Below, piece after piece: positions 52,000 to 59,418 of a stretch of DNA of 64,000 nt. The DNA comes from Hyphococcus sp. GTDB taxonomy: Bacteria > Pseudomonadota > Alphaproteobacteria > Caulobacterales > Parvularculaceae. The number at the start of each line of letters is the position of its first letter. Position 1 is the first letter of the stretch. The stretch lies in assembly GCA_028281665.1 (NCBI GenBank), contig JANQJK010000028.1, forward strand, positions 1 to 64,000, written 5' to 3'. A model generated the notes under the pieces. It did not search any database. It was not told where the DNA came from and was given only the letters and a program-made list of their open reading frames with translations. The position numbers were made by a program, and so were the translations under genes.

Positions 52000-53210
52000 T
52001 GTTCGATCGTATTCTGTCAGCACTCGGCTACGAAAAGCGGGTCACCGACTACAGCCCGTTTTCGCCAGACGTTTGGGGACGCGCATTCCATCCTGGTATC
52101 GGTCACGTCAGCTCTACGAAGGTACTTAGCAACCTCGCGGTTGCGGTTCGCTGCGTATCGCTGCGGTCCGAATTGCTGTCTTCTGTCCCGCTAAAGGTTT
52201 TCCGACGTCTTGAAAATGGCGATCGCGAACGCGTCGACGGAACGCCTCTGACGGACGTCCTTAGCGATCTCGCCAATCCGCTGATGACGTCGTTCGAGCT
52301 TCGGGAATTTCTGATCCGTTCGCTTGATACGGCCGGGAACGCCTATGCCCGGATCGATCGAAACGGGCGCGGACAAGTCACAGCCCTGTGGCCACTGACG
52401 CCTGGGTCCGTCGCTGTGGAGCGGATGGAAAGCGGACGGCTTCGCTACCGAGTAACGCTTCCAGGTCAATCGCCGACCCGATTGCTTCAGGAAGAAGTCC
52501 TGCACATTCGCGCGTCGACGGAAGACGGACTGATCGGCCGTTCGCCCATCACCATCGCCCGCGGTTCTCTGGGTATGGCAATCGCTCAGAATGAAACGGC
52601 GGAAAACCTCGCGGCGAATGGACTACGACCGGCTGCGGCCTTCACACATCCCGGCAAACTAAGCTCGGAAGCAATCGAGAACATCCGCAGTGCATACATC
52701 GAAACGAACGGCGGTCCTCACAATGCGGGCAAACCCATAGTTCTTCAGGAAGGTATGACGCTGTCACATGCGTCGTTCAGCGCCGAAGACGCGGAGTTAT
52801 TGGAATCCCGCAAACTGTCCAACGAAGACGTCGCGCGGATCTTCGGCGTCCCACCTGCGTCCGTCGGTATCTCCACCAGCGTCAGTTACGGATCGGCTCA
52901 GCAGGCCGCCCAGGACCTTGTAAGCAACGCCCTCTCGCCCCTCGCCGCCCGTGTGGAGCAAGCCATGCAGCGTTGTCTCTTATCCACTGAAGGGCGTCGC
53001 ACGATGTTTATTGAACATGACCTATCGGGGCTTCTCCGCGGCGATGCGTCCACACGGTGGGCGACCTACCGGACAGGCCGTCAAATTGGCGCGCTGTCGA
53101 ACAACGAAATCCGGCGATTTGAAAACATGCCGGCATACGAAGGCGGCGATGACCGTACGCCGTTGTCCAATCAAACCCAATCAAACGATCCTGTAGCGTC
53201 AGAAAGGTAA
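51999..53210 (+). CDS. Phage portal protein (HK97 family)
   Basis: A 403-residue portal subunit forming the DNA entry vertex. It has the conserved start VRCVSLRSELLSSVPLKVF and FLIRSLDTAGNAYARIDRNG, then LHIRASTEDGLIGRSPITIA, DAELLESRKLSNEDVARIFG and VPPASVGIS typical of the family. The start overlaps the protease stop, with a GGGGG element upstream; a GTG one codon earlier is possible. Intact length suggests it is functional. The terminase that would dock on it is not in this element. Confidence 0.93.
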   Translation: MFDRILSALGYEKRVTDYSPFSPDVWGRAFHPGIGHVSSTKVLSNLAVAVRCVSLRSELLSSVPLKVFRRLENGDRERVDGTPLTDVLSDLANPLMTSFELREFLIRSLDTAGNAYARIDRNGRGQVTALWPLTPGSVAVERMESGRLRYRVTLPGQSPTRLLQEEVLHIRASTEDGLIGRSPITIARGSLGMAIAQNETAENLAANGLRPAAAFTHPGKLSSEAIENIRSAYIETNGGPHNAGKPIVLQEGMTLSHASFSAEDAELLESRKLSNEDVARIFGVPPASVGISTSVSYGSAQQAAQDLVSNALSPLAARVEQAMQRCLLSTEGRRTMFIEHDLSGLLRGDASTRWATYRTGRQIGALSNNEIRRFENMPAYEGGDDRTPLSNQTQSNDPVASER

Positions 53211-53214
53211 CACC

Positions 53215-53586
53215 ATGCATAGAGATTTCGGTGAGGACACCGCCATCAAAATCATGAATACGAAGCTCCAAGGCAAACCCCGCGACGCTGTGTACAAACT
53301 CACAGATGCGGAATTAGCGATCCTCAAAAACACATTCACGGCCTGGACCGTTTGTCTATCGCAGATCCTGGCGAACCGTATCGGCGCGGACCAAACGAAA
53401 CGGATGATCCAGCAAGTTGTGGTACTTCCGGAAAACCAACGCGTTGCGATGGCGCAATCGGCAGGTAAGGCGCTCGACAACGAAGAAGTTCCAGACGAAG
53501 CGGACTTTGCTGCGTACATCCTCTGCAATCACACCGACCAATTATTGATCGAATCGGAAATCCAGCGACGGGAGACTCTCAATTGA
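53215..53586 (+). CDS. Hypothetical element protein
   Basis: A 123-residue mostly helical, acidic protein of unknown family (KLTDAELAILKNTFTAWTVC, IQQVVVLPENQRVAMAQSAG). It begins 5 bases after the portal stop and ends at the next small coding region, so it belongs to the morphogenetic unit. A head-completion or size-determining role would fit its place but is not supported by a motif. Confidence 0.65.
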   Translation: MHRDFGEDTAIKIMNTKLQGKPRDAVYKLTDAELAILKNTFTAWTVCLSQILANRIGADQTKRMIQQVVVLPENQRVAMAQSAGKALDNEEVPDEADFAAYILCNHTDQLLIESEIQRRETLN

Positions 53587-53652
53587 ACGCCGAGTTTCGC
53601 AAAGCATACCGAACCGCCTGTCGTAATTTAAAGCAAGCAATTGAACGAGACG

Positions 53653-53988
53653 ATGATTGTCCTGGAGAAACCGAGATACGAAACGAGCGGCCAGACGGCA
53701 AACAGATTGGCGGTGACGATCCAACGTTTTTGGAAAGATCTCGGTCACAACGTGGACGTCAGAGTTAGGGAAACGACGGTGAATGGTAGGCCGGTGCATG
53801 TACTTGAATCAGATTTAGTGAATGGCTTGCCGCCTGGTTACGCTGGTTCGCTTCGTCATCTTCCGGTTATCCGCGAACGACCTGTACCACCCGACACGTC
53901 CGCCGTTCGTGATTGCATGACCTGCGGCAAGTCGTTCAAATCGGAGGGTATCGATAACCGGATGTGTGATTACTGTCGGTCCAAATGA
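53653..53988 (+). CDS. Small zinc-ribbon protein
   Basis: About 111 residues. The C-terminal end DCMTCGKSFKSEGIDNRMCD followed by YCRSK has two CxxC pairs and should bind zinc. The first half has no recognised motif. The start is uncertain: ATG at 53653 or TTG at 53641. The stop overlaps the AlpA-like start (ATGA). The zinc ribbon suggests DNA binding or control of late genes, as with small phage activators; that is inference. Confidence 0.7.
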   Translation: MIVLEKPRYETSGQTANRLAVTIQRFWKDLGHNVDVRVRETTVNGRPVHVLESDLVNGLPPGYAGSLRHLPVIRERPVPPDTSAVRDCMTCGKSFKSEGIDNRMCDYCRSK

Positions 53989-54218
53989 CTCGGTCATATC
54001 CGTTCGATTGCCCCCGCGGGATGAACCGTGTGGAAGCGGCGCGTTACATCGGCGTGTCGCCCTCAAAGTTCGACGAATTGGTGAAATCGGGTTCGATGCC
54101 TCAACCTAAACGGGTAGGCAAACGAAAGATATATGACCGGGCCGCCTTGGATACTGCTTTCGACTTGCTTGCTGGAGTCGACGATGGTGATGATGAAGGG
54201 AACGATTGGGATGCTTAA
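53985..54218 (+). CDS. AlpA-like / MerR-type small DNA-binding protein
   Basis: A 77-residue winged-helix protein. MNRVEAARYIGVSPSKFDEL and MPQPKRVGKRKIYDRAAL are typical of AlpA/excisionase proteins, which in phage islands act as excisionase or as activator of integrase and replication genes. It ends two bases before the integrase ATG and has an acidic tail (DDGDDEGNDWD). Together with integrase it likely forms the excision control unit. Confidence 0.87.
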   Translation: MTRSYPFDCPRGMNRVEAARYIGVSPSKFDELVKSGSMPQPKRVGKRKIYDRAALDTAFDLLAGVDDGDDEGNDWDA

Positions 54219-54220
54219 CC

Positions 54221-55276
54221 ATGGCCACGATCAAACTTCCTTACGTCCACACATACACAGACGTTCGCGGTAAGAGGCGGTGTTATTATCGTCGTAAGGG
54301 GCGTCGTTACCCCCTGCCCGGCTCGCCTGGAAGCACCGAATTTATGACGGCCTATGTGGACGCAGAGGCATGTTTCGGTGAGGGACCGATTGTCGAACGC
54401 AAACCCAGAGCCGGTACACTCGAAGCAGTAATTCAAAGCTATTACGCTTCGTCTGGTTATCTGTCGCTGCGTCCGGCGACGAAAAACACATATCGCGGAA
54501 TCATTGAACGAGTTCGCGCCGAGCATGGATCAAAACGCGTCGCCCACCTGGAACGCAGACATGTGGCCGATATTGTAGCGGCAAAGTTCAAAGATGGCGG
54601 ACCAAGTGCCGCAAACAACTTTCTCCGCGTCCTTCGGATGCTCTGTAATCATGCCATCGAAGTCGGCGAACTTGATCACAACCCGACATTTAACGTTCGA
54701 AAAATTCGGTCCGGCTCCGAAGGCTTCGTAACGTGGGATGAGGATGCAATCGCACGGTATGAAAAGCGTTGGCCGATCGGCACCCGTGAGCGTCTAGCAT
54801 TCGCATTATTGCTTTACACCGGGCAGCGCCGCGGCGACGTTGTCACGATGGGTCGGCAGCATGTAGCCGATGGCGTGCTTACGATTTCCCAAAGCAAGAC
54901 GGGCGCAACTGTCAGCATTCCATTGCACTCGGAATTGAAGAAAGCCATCGACCAGACGCCGAATGAACAACTCACGTTCATTGTAACGAAGCATGGAGCA
55001 CCGTACACGCCAAGCGGGTTCGGCAACGCGTTTAGGGATTGGTGTAATCAAGCTGGCATTACGAAGTTGACCGCTCACGGGTTACGAAAAGCGGCTGCAA
55101 GACGTCTCGCCGAAGCGGGCTGTTCAGTTCACCAGATCGCGGCGATTACCGGCCACCGCACCCTGAAAGAAGTTGAAAGGTACGCCGCGAAAGCCGATCA
55201 GATTCGGCTCGCCCGCGACGCCATGAAAACATTGAGCGAACGCGAAGTGGCTAACATGCCAAAAAAGAGTGGCTAA
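54221..55276 (+). CDS. Tyrosine recombinase/integrase
   Basis: A 351-residue phage-type integrase. An N-terminal AP2-like DNA-binding part (about 10-55, with RCYYRRKGRRYPLPG) is followed by a SAM-like core-binding domain (65-150) and the catalytic domain. Arg203/204 lies in TGQRRGD, His286 and Arg289 in TAHGLRK, His312 in TGHRTL, and nucleophile Tyr321 in VERYAAK. All catalytic residues are present. It ends 42 bp from the tRNA-Ser gene, whose 3' end it presumably uses as attachment site. Confidence 0.94.
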   Translation: MATIKLPYVHTYTDVRGKRRCYYRRKGRRYPLPGSPGSTEFMTAYVDAEACFGEGPIVERKPRAGTLEAVIQSYYASSGYLSLRPATKNTYRGIIERVRAEHGSKRVAHLERRHVADIVAAKFKDGGPSAANNFLRVLRMLCNHAIEVGELDHNPTFNVRKIRSGSEGFVTWDEDAIARYEKRWPIGTRERLAFALLLYTGQRRGDVVTMGRQHVADGVLTISQSKTGATVSIPLHSELKKAIDQTPNEQLTFIVTKHGAPYTPSGFGNAFRDWCNQAGITKLTAHGLRKAAARRLAEAGCSVHQIAAITGHRTLKEVERYAAKADQIRLARDAMKTLSEREVANMPKKSG

Positions 55277-55318
55277 CATCGTCGTATCGTATTGAAACAG
55301 AGGGCGTTTATTTTGGAG

Positions 55319-55337
55319 TGGCGGACAGGGTGGGATT
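55319..55337. repeat. attR: 19-bp repeat within the tRNA-Ser 3' end
   Basis: TGGCGGACAGGGTGGGATT, identical to 45943-45961. It begins at the encoded CCA end and reaches into the T arm, so integration restores the tRNA sequence. Confidence 0.9.
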
Positions 55338-55408
55338 CGAACCCACGAGACGGTTGCCCGCCTACACGCGTTCCAGGCGTGCGCCTTCGACCACTCGGCC
55401 ACCTGTCC
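55319..55408 (-). tRNA. tRNA-Ser (GGA)
   Basis: A 90-nt class II tRNA on the minus strand with encoded CCA. The acceptor stem GGACAGG pairs with CCTGTCC, the anticodon loop reads CTGGAAC (anticodon GGA at 55372-55374), there is a long variable arm, and the T loop is GTTCGAATC. It is the integration target of the element to its left. Confidence 0.96.
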
Positions 55409-55615
55409 GTTCGCGGGCGGGATGCGGCGTTAACCATCCCGCCTACGGCAAAAGAGCGCCGGTTATAGCCGCGCCGCCCAATGGCGCAAGACCCGAAAGC
55501 GGCGGCGCCGCCGGCGTTTGCAGGCGGTGCAGGCGCGGCGATTGCCGATACGGGCGCTGCGGGCTAAAGTGGCGCGGGGTACAGTTGCATTAACCATTGT
55601 TTTGAGGGGGCCAGA

Positions 55616-55888
55616 ATGGCGGCGTTTCGATTTATTGCCTGGGTGTTGGTTGCGCTTGCGGTGGCGCTTTTGGGCGCTGACGGCGTGTCGTCCCTCGAAA
55701 GCGGCGAACCGGTCATGCGATCAACCGCCGACATCCTCGCCATGTTTGGCCTTGACGGCGCAAACCTCGTCGAAAATTCGCCGGGCGGCGTCAGCCAGGC
55801 GCTGGGCGCTGTCCTCGGCCTGCCTCTTTGGGGCGTCCTCGGCGTCATCGGCGTCGTCCTGACGCTGATTTTCCGCCCCCTCGAATAG
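55616..55888 (+). CDS. Small two-helix membrane protein
   Basis: A 90-residue protein with a hydrophobic N-terminal helix (FIAWVLVALAVALLGADGV) and a second C-terminal helix (LWGVLGVIGVVLTLIF). Between them lies a short soluble part beginning STADILAMFGLDG. GAGGGGG precedes the ATG. No known function; similar small membrane proteins occur in alphaproteobacterial cores. It converges with the TerC gene, whose terminator lies just after its stop. Confidence 0.8.
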   Translation: MAAFRFIAWVLVALAVALLGADGVSSLESGEPVMRSTADILAMFGLDGANLVENSPGGVSQALGAVLGLPLWGVLGVIGVVLTLIFRPLE

Positions 55889-55904
55889 CCCCCCGGCGTA
55901 TTCC

Positions 55905-55942
55905 AAAAAAAAGCGGCGCCGTCAGCGAGGCCTGACCGCCGC
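55905..55942 (-). terminator. Terminator of the TerC gene
   Basis: Read on the minus strand, GCGGCGGTCAG pairs with CTGACGGCGCCGC (one bulge) around GCCTCG, followed by eight T residues. It lies six bases beyond the TerC stop. Confidence 0.75.
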
Positions 55943-55947
55943 GACGG

Positions 55948-56754
55948 TTAGTGCGCGGGCGCGGCCTCGCCATGTTCGGCCGCCCGCAAGGCTTCAAGCT
56001 TGTTGCGGTAGCGCGTCTGCACCGTCGACACGACGACCATAACAAAAATCACGAAGTAAAAGCTCGCCTTCGACATCGCTTCGACCTTGTAATTGAAAAG
56101 CTCCATATGGGCGAGATGCCCGCCTTTCGACACAAGCAGAATGCCGACGATGAACAGAATGAAGAGACCGATCACCTCGAACATCCGGTTCTTTTTCAGA
56201 AACACGGAGACCTGATCCGCGAGCGCAATCATCATCGCGCCGCTGATGATGATGGCCGCAGCGATAACCCAGACCACGTGGGTCAGCGCAATCGCGGACA
56301 AAAGCGAGTCGAAGGAAAAGATGAGGTTCATGAAGACGATCAATCCGATCGCGCTGCCGACGCTTTTCTTCCCGCGCGGCTCATTCAGTTTTTCAATGTG
56401 GTCAACCGCGAGGAGATGCATAATCTCCTTGGTCGCCGTCCACATGATGAAGCCGCCGCCGAGGATCGAGACCACCGCGTGAAAGGTGAAGGAGCCTTCA
56501 AAGACGCCGTTCCAGTTGATGGAAAACATGGGCTGCGCGAAGCGGGCGATCAGCCCGAGGACCAGGAACATCAACACGAGACGAAGGAGGGTCGCCAGCG
56601 CAATCCCCGCGCGGCGCACCAGTTGCTGCTTTGCGGGCGCAACGCGGCTCGACTCGATCGATATGTACAGAAGATTGTCAAAGCCCAAGACGACCCGCAG
56701 CATGATGAGCATCATCAGCGTGAACCAGTTGTCGAGCGCCAGCAGTCCGTCCAT
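55948..56754 (-). CDS. TerC family integral membrane protein
   Basis: A 268-residue inner-membrane protein with about seven helices. The two metal-site motifs of the TerC/Alx family appear as VVLGFDNLLYIS and FSFDSLLSAIALT, both with the conserved Asp. Family members transport or sense metal ions such as manganese and accompany membrane stress functions. The ATG at 56754 with GGAG upstream is preferred over a longer frame. A clear terminator follows. It stands alone and belongs to the core region. Confidence 0.9.
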   Translation of the reverse strand: MDGLLALDNWFTLMMLIMLRVVLGFDNLLYISIESSRVAPAKQQLVRRAGIALATLLRLVLMFLVLGLIARFAQPMFSINWNGVFEGSFTFHAVVSILGGGFIMWTATKEIMHLLAVDHIEKLNEPRGKKSVGSAIGLIVFMNLIFSFDSLLSAIALTHVVWVIAAAIIISGAMMIALADQVSVFLKKNRMFEVIGLFILFIVGILLVSKGGHLAHMELFNYKVEAMSKASFYFVIFVMVVVSTVQTRYRNKLEALRAAEHGEAAPAH

Positions 56755-56980
56755 TGCCGGTCTCCGTTTTTGATTCCGAAGCGCGCAACGGGCCATTGTT
56801 CGCACCGCAGGATCAACGCCCGGCGACAGGACGATTGCCGGGGGCGACGAAGCGAAACGTTAATTTTTGCGATGCGCCGAAACGCTTTTCCGATGCGATG
56901 AATCGCAGGCGCGCGGCCTTTTCCGGCGCAGGGGAAGGATCTATCTGACCCGCATCAGAACAATAAAAGGAGAGACCCCA

Positions 56981-57070
56981 ATGGCAAAAGCAATTTCACT
57001 GCTGACGATCGCCGCCGTCATCGGCGCCGCGCTCGCCCCGGCCGCTTACACGTACCTCGCCCTCGCTTAA
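56981..57070 (+). CDS. Small hydrophobic protein, 29 residues
   Basis: The short frame starts MAKAISLLTIAAVIGAALAP and ends AAYTYLALA. AAAAGGAGAG lies seven bases before the ATG, an unusually good ribosome site for a chance ORF. The chain is a single hydrophobic helix that could lie in the membrane or be a signal-like peptide. No family is recognised. It lies between the divergent TerC gene and the convergent VanZ-like gene. Confidence 0.55.
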   Translation: MAKAISLLTIAAVIGAALAPAAYTYLALA

Positions 57071-57123
57071 TGCGCAGGGGACGCAAACTCCGCCGGCGCG
57101 GCAATGGCGCCCGCTGCGCCGGT

Positions 57124-57546
57124 TCATCTTTTTGTTTGAAACGAAATGAGGGCGCCAAGCCCCGCGGCGACCGCGTACCCTGACGCGGCGCCGACGCCGT
57201 TGACTGCCGCATCCACAATGTCCGCCGTTCGCCCCGCAAGAAAATACTGAACGCCTTCGAGACCGGCGCCGTAAAGCGCCAGCAACGCCGGCGCCGCCCA
57301 GAACGGCCGGCGCGCAATCGCGGCGAAATACGCCGCCGCCCCCAAAGCAGAGTACGCCATGAAGTGACCGACCTTGTCGGCGTGCGCCGCATCGCCAAGC
57401 AGAAGCGTCGCGATCATGCGCGTCAGGGCGTTTCCGGGCGCGGCGCCCGACGGGAAGGACGCGAGCGAAAGCACTGTCACGACCCCGAGCAACAGGACAA
57501 AACCGACGCGCATGATCGCCCGTCCAGGCGTTTTCACTGCCGCCAT
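57124..57546 (-). CDS. VanZ-like family membrane protein
   Basis: A 140-residue membrane protein with four predicted helices. ADKVGHFMAYSALGAAAYFA and LEGVQYFLAGRTADIVDAAV are the VanZ-like signature, with conserved His, Tyr, Glu and Asp. Family members are linked to teicoplanin resistance in Gram-positives, but most are uncharacterised. The ATG overlaps the galE stop (TGATG), so the two form an operon. Confidence 0.85.
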   Translation of the reverse strand: MAAVKTPGRAIMRVGFVLLLGVVTVLSLASFPSGAAPGNALTRMIATLLLGDAAHADKVGHFMAYSALGAAAYFAAIARRPFWAAPALLALYGAGLEGVQYFLAGRTADIVDAAVNGVGAASGYAVAAGLGALISFQTKR

Positions 57547-58541
57547 CAACCGGGCTTGCTTTGGGAAAGCGCGCGCTCCCACTCAATTGCCGTTTCGACA
57601 ATAAAGTCGAGATCGTCAAACCGGGGACGCCAGTCGAGAACGGTGCGGACGGCTGCATTGTCGGCAATCAGCTGGGCGGGATCGCCCGCCCGCCGGGCCG
57701 CAATTTCGTGGGGCAGCGGCGCCCCCGTTACGCGGGCGAACGCTTCCATCACTTCGTAGACCGAGTAACCGCGTCCGTAGCCGACATTCAGCGTCGTCGA
57801 TGCGCCCCCGTCGCGAAGCCGCTTGAGCGCTTTCAAATGCGCCTGGGCGAGATCGGCCACATGTACGTAATCGCGGATCGCGGTTCCGTCCGGGGTCGGA
57901 TAATCGGCGCCGAACACCTGGAGTTTTTCTTTTCGTGCGCCGACGGCGATCTGCGCGGCGACCTTGACGAGGTGCGTCGGCTTGCCGACCTCGCCCGCCC
58001 GCCCTTCCGGGTCCGCGCCGGCCACATTGAAATAGCGCAGCGTCATATAGGAAAAGCCGTGAGCGGTCGCCGCGTCTTCCACAATGCGCTCGCTCATGGA
58101 CATGGAGGCGCCATAGGGCGTGATCGAGTTGACGGGCGCCTGTTCGGATATCGGCACGCGATCCGGCGTTCCGTAGACCGACGCGGTCGACGAGAAAATG
58201 AACCGCGGGATCTTCGCTTCAACGCATGCGCAGAGCAGCATCAGCGTATTCGCCGTGTTGTTGGTGTAATAGGCGAGCGGATGGCGGATCGATTCCGGCA
58301 CCAGGATCGATCCGGCAAAATGAATGACGTCCGTGATCTCATGCTCGTCAAAAATGCGGGCAAGAGCCTCGCCGTCTCCGACGTCAGCCTCGACGAAATC
58401 CGCCCCGTCCGGAACAAGGCTGCGCATGCCGGTCGAAAGATTGTCGAGCGCGACCGCCTTTTCGCCGGCGTCAAGAAGCGCCAGCAGCATATGCGAGCCG
58501 ATATAGCCCGCTCCGCCGGTAACGAGCACGCTCAAACCCAA
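57546..58541 (-). CDS. galE: UDP-glucose 4-epimerase (atypical active site)
   Basis: A 331-residue extended SDR that interconverts UDP-glucose and UDP-galactose. NAD motif TGGAGYIGSH, FAGSILVPESIRHPLAYY, the catalytic Ser in FSSTASVYG, and GTAIRDYVHVADLA typical of GalE are present. The YxxxK pair is altered: the sequence is TPYGASMSMSE, so Met replaces the usual catalytic Lys. The codon is ATG on the coding strand and no frameshift is evident. The start is a TTG with GGGAG upstream; a second TTG at 58535 has better spacing. Either the enzyme is altered or the Lys role is taken by another residue. Confidence 0.87.
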   Translation of the reverse strand: MGLSVLVTGGAGYIGSHMLLALLDAGEKAVALDNLSTGMRSLVPDGADFVEADVGDGEALARIFDEHEITDVIHFAGSILVPESIRHPLAYYTNNTANTLMLLCACVEAKIPRFIFSSTASVYGTPDRVPISEQAPVNSITPYGASMSMSERIVEDAATAHGFSYMTLRYFNVAGADPEGRAGEVGKPTHLVKVAAQIAVGARKEKLQVFGADYPTPDGTAIRDYVHVADLAQAHLKALKRLRDGGASTTLNVGYGRGYSVYEVMEAFARVTGAPLPHEIAARRAGDPAQLIADNAAVRTVLDWRPRFDDLDFIVETAIEWERALSQSKPG

Positions 58542-58669
58542 AACTCCCTATATTGCATGCCGGTCTTTCCGCGAATCGCCTGCGAGACTACCATAAAAAT
58601 TGTGACGCGCGCGTGATTCGCCGGCCCCGCACCGCATAATGAGGCGGCAAGCACAGACAGGAGCACATC

Positions 58670-59404
58670 TTGCGATTGTTCGGAAAACCGGGAAAAGGCG
58701 CGAAAACGCCGGACGGAGAGCGGATCTACGCCATTGGCGACATTCACGGCGCGGCGGACGCCCTTGATCGCCTGCTCGAAAAAATCGATGGAGACGCCGG
58801 AGGATTTGACGGCGCGCGGCTGGTTTTTCTCGGCGACTATGTGGACCGCGGGCCGGACTCCAAAGGGGTGATCGACCGGCTGATATCGCTCCGAAAAGAA
58901 TTGCCTGAGACGGTCTTCCTCAAGGGCAACCATGAAGCGGTGATGCTGGATTTCCTGTCGGATCCCGAACGGGCGCTCGAATGGCTCGAATGGGGCGGCG
59001 ACCAGACGCTTCGAAGCTATGGCATCGCCGGCGCCCTTACGAAATCGGGCGATGCGCTTTCCACCGCGCTCGCCGACGCCCTGCCGAACGCTCATCGCAA
59101 CTTTCTGAGCGATCTTTCTCTGATGCACAGGGCCGGCGATTATCTTTTCGTGCATGCGGGCTTGCGTCCGGGCATTGCCGTTGAGGATCAGGACGAGGAG
59201 GATCTTTTGTGGATCCGAAAGCCCTTTCACGAAACGCCGGCAAACAAACGGCCGGACGTTACCGTTGTCCACGGACATCATCCAACGAAAAAGCCGGTGG
59301 ATGCGGGATGGCGCATCGGCGTCGATACGGGCGCGTGCTGGTCAGGCGTCCTCACCGCCGTTTGCCTTACCGGCGACAAGCGGAAATTCGTGTCGTCCGC
59401 CTGA
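58670..59404 (+). CDS. Metallophosphatase (bacteriophage-lambda PP type)
   Basis: A 244-residue Ser/Thr protein phosphatase-like enzyme. Metal-binding motifs GDIHGAADALDRLLE, GDYVDRGPDSKGV and KGNHEAVML, then FVHAGLRPG and VVHGHHP, give the complete PPP family set. TTG start with AGGAG seven bases upstream. It is divergent from galE across about 130 bp. Substrates may be phosphoproteins or dinucleoside polyphosphates; not decided by sequence. Confidence 0.92.
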   Translation: MRLFGKPGKGAKTPDGERIYAIGDIHGAADALDRLLEKIDGDAGGFDGARLVFLGDYVDRGPDSKGVIDRLISLRKELPETVFLKGNHEAVMLDFLSDPERALEWLEWGGDQTLRSYGIAGALTKSGDALSTALADALPNAHRNFLSDLSLMHRAGDYLFVHAGLRPGIAVEDQDEEDLLWIRKPFHETPANKRPDVTVVHGHHPTKKPVDAGWRIGVDTGACWSGVLTAVCLTGDKRKFVSSA

Positions 59405-59418
59405 CTTCGAAACGGCAG

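Larger units (their letters stand above)
45943..55337. mobile_element. Capsid-encoding integrated element in tRNA-Ser (satellite-like)
   Basis: About 9.4 kb bounded by perfect 19-bp direct repeats. The tyrosine integrase adjoins the intact tRNA, as expected for tRNA-targeted islands. Contents in order: two unknown genes, a primase/RepA-like ATPase, a reverse-oriented unknown gene, HK97-type major capsid protein, prohead protease, portal, two small unknown genes, an AlpA-like factor and the integrase. Terminase, tail, lysis and classical repressor genes are absent. Size and gene set resemble capsid-forming phage-inducible islands, which depend on a helper phage. A decayed prophage is the alternative, but all the genes look intact. 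Confidence 0.85.

Noticed and set aside
53583-53768. A 61-codon frame starting at a TTG after the unknown satellite gene
   Set aside because: It overlaps the zinc-ribbon gene, which has clear CxxC pairs. A coupled TTGA start is possible, but no feature supports the product.
55416-55443. GGCGGGATG/CATCCCGCC hairpin upstream of tRNA-Ser
   Set aside because: No T tract and no gene ending there. It may be chance in GC-rich DNA, so it was not listed as a terminator.
58553-58562. TTGCATGCCG upstream of galE as another GntR operator
   Set aside because: It has only eight of ten matches, lies in the core region far from the island, and is a single occurrence.
57561-58616. A 351-codon open frame on the plus strand
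   Set aside because: It is antisense to galE and has no recognisable features.
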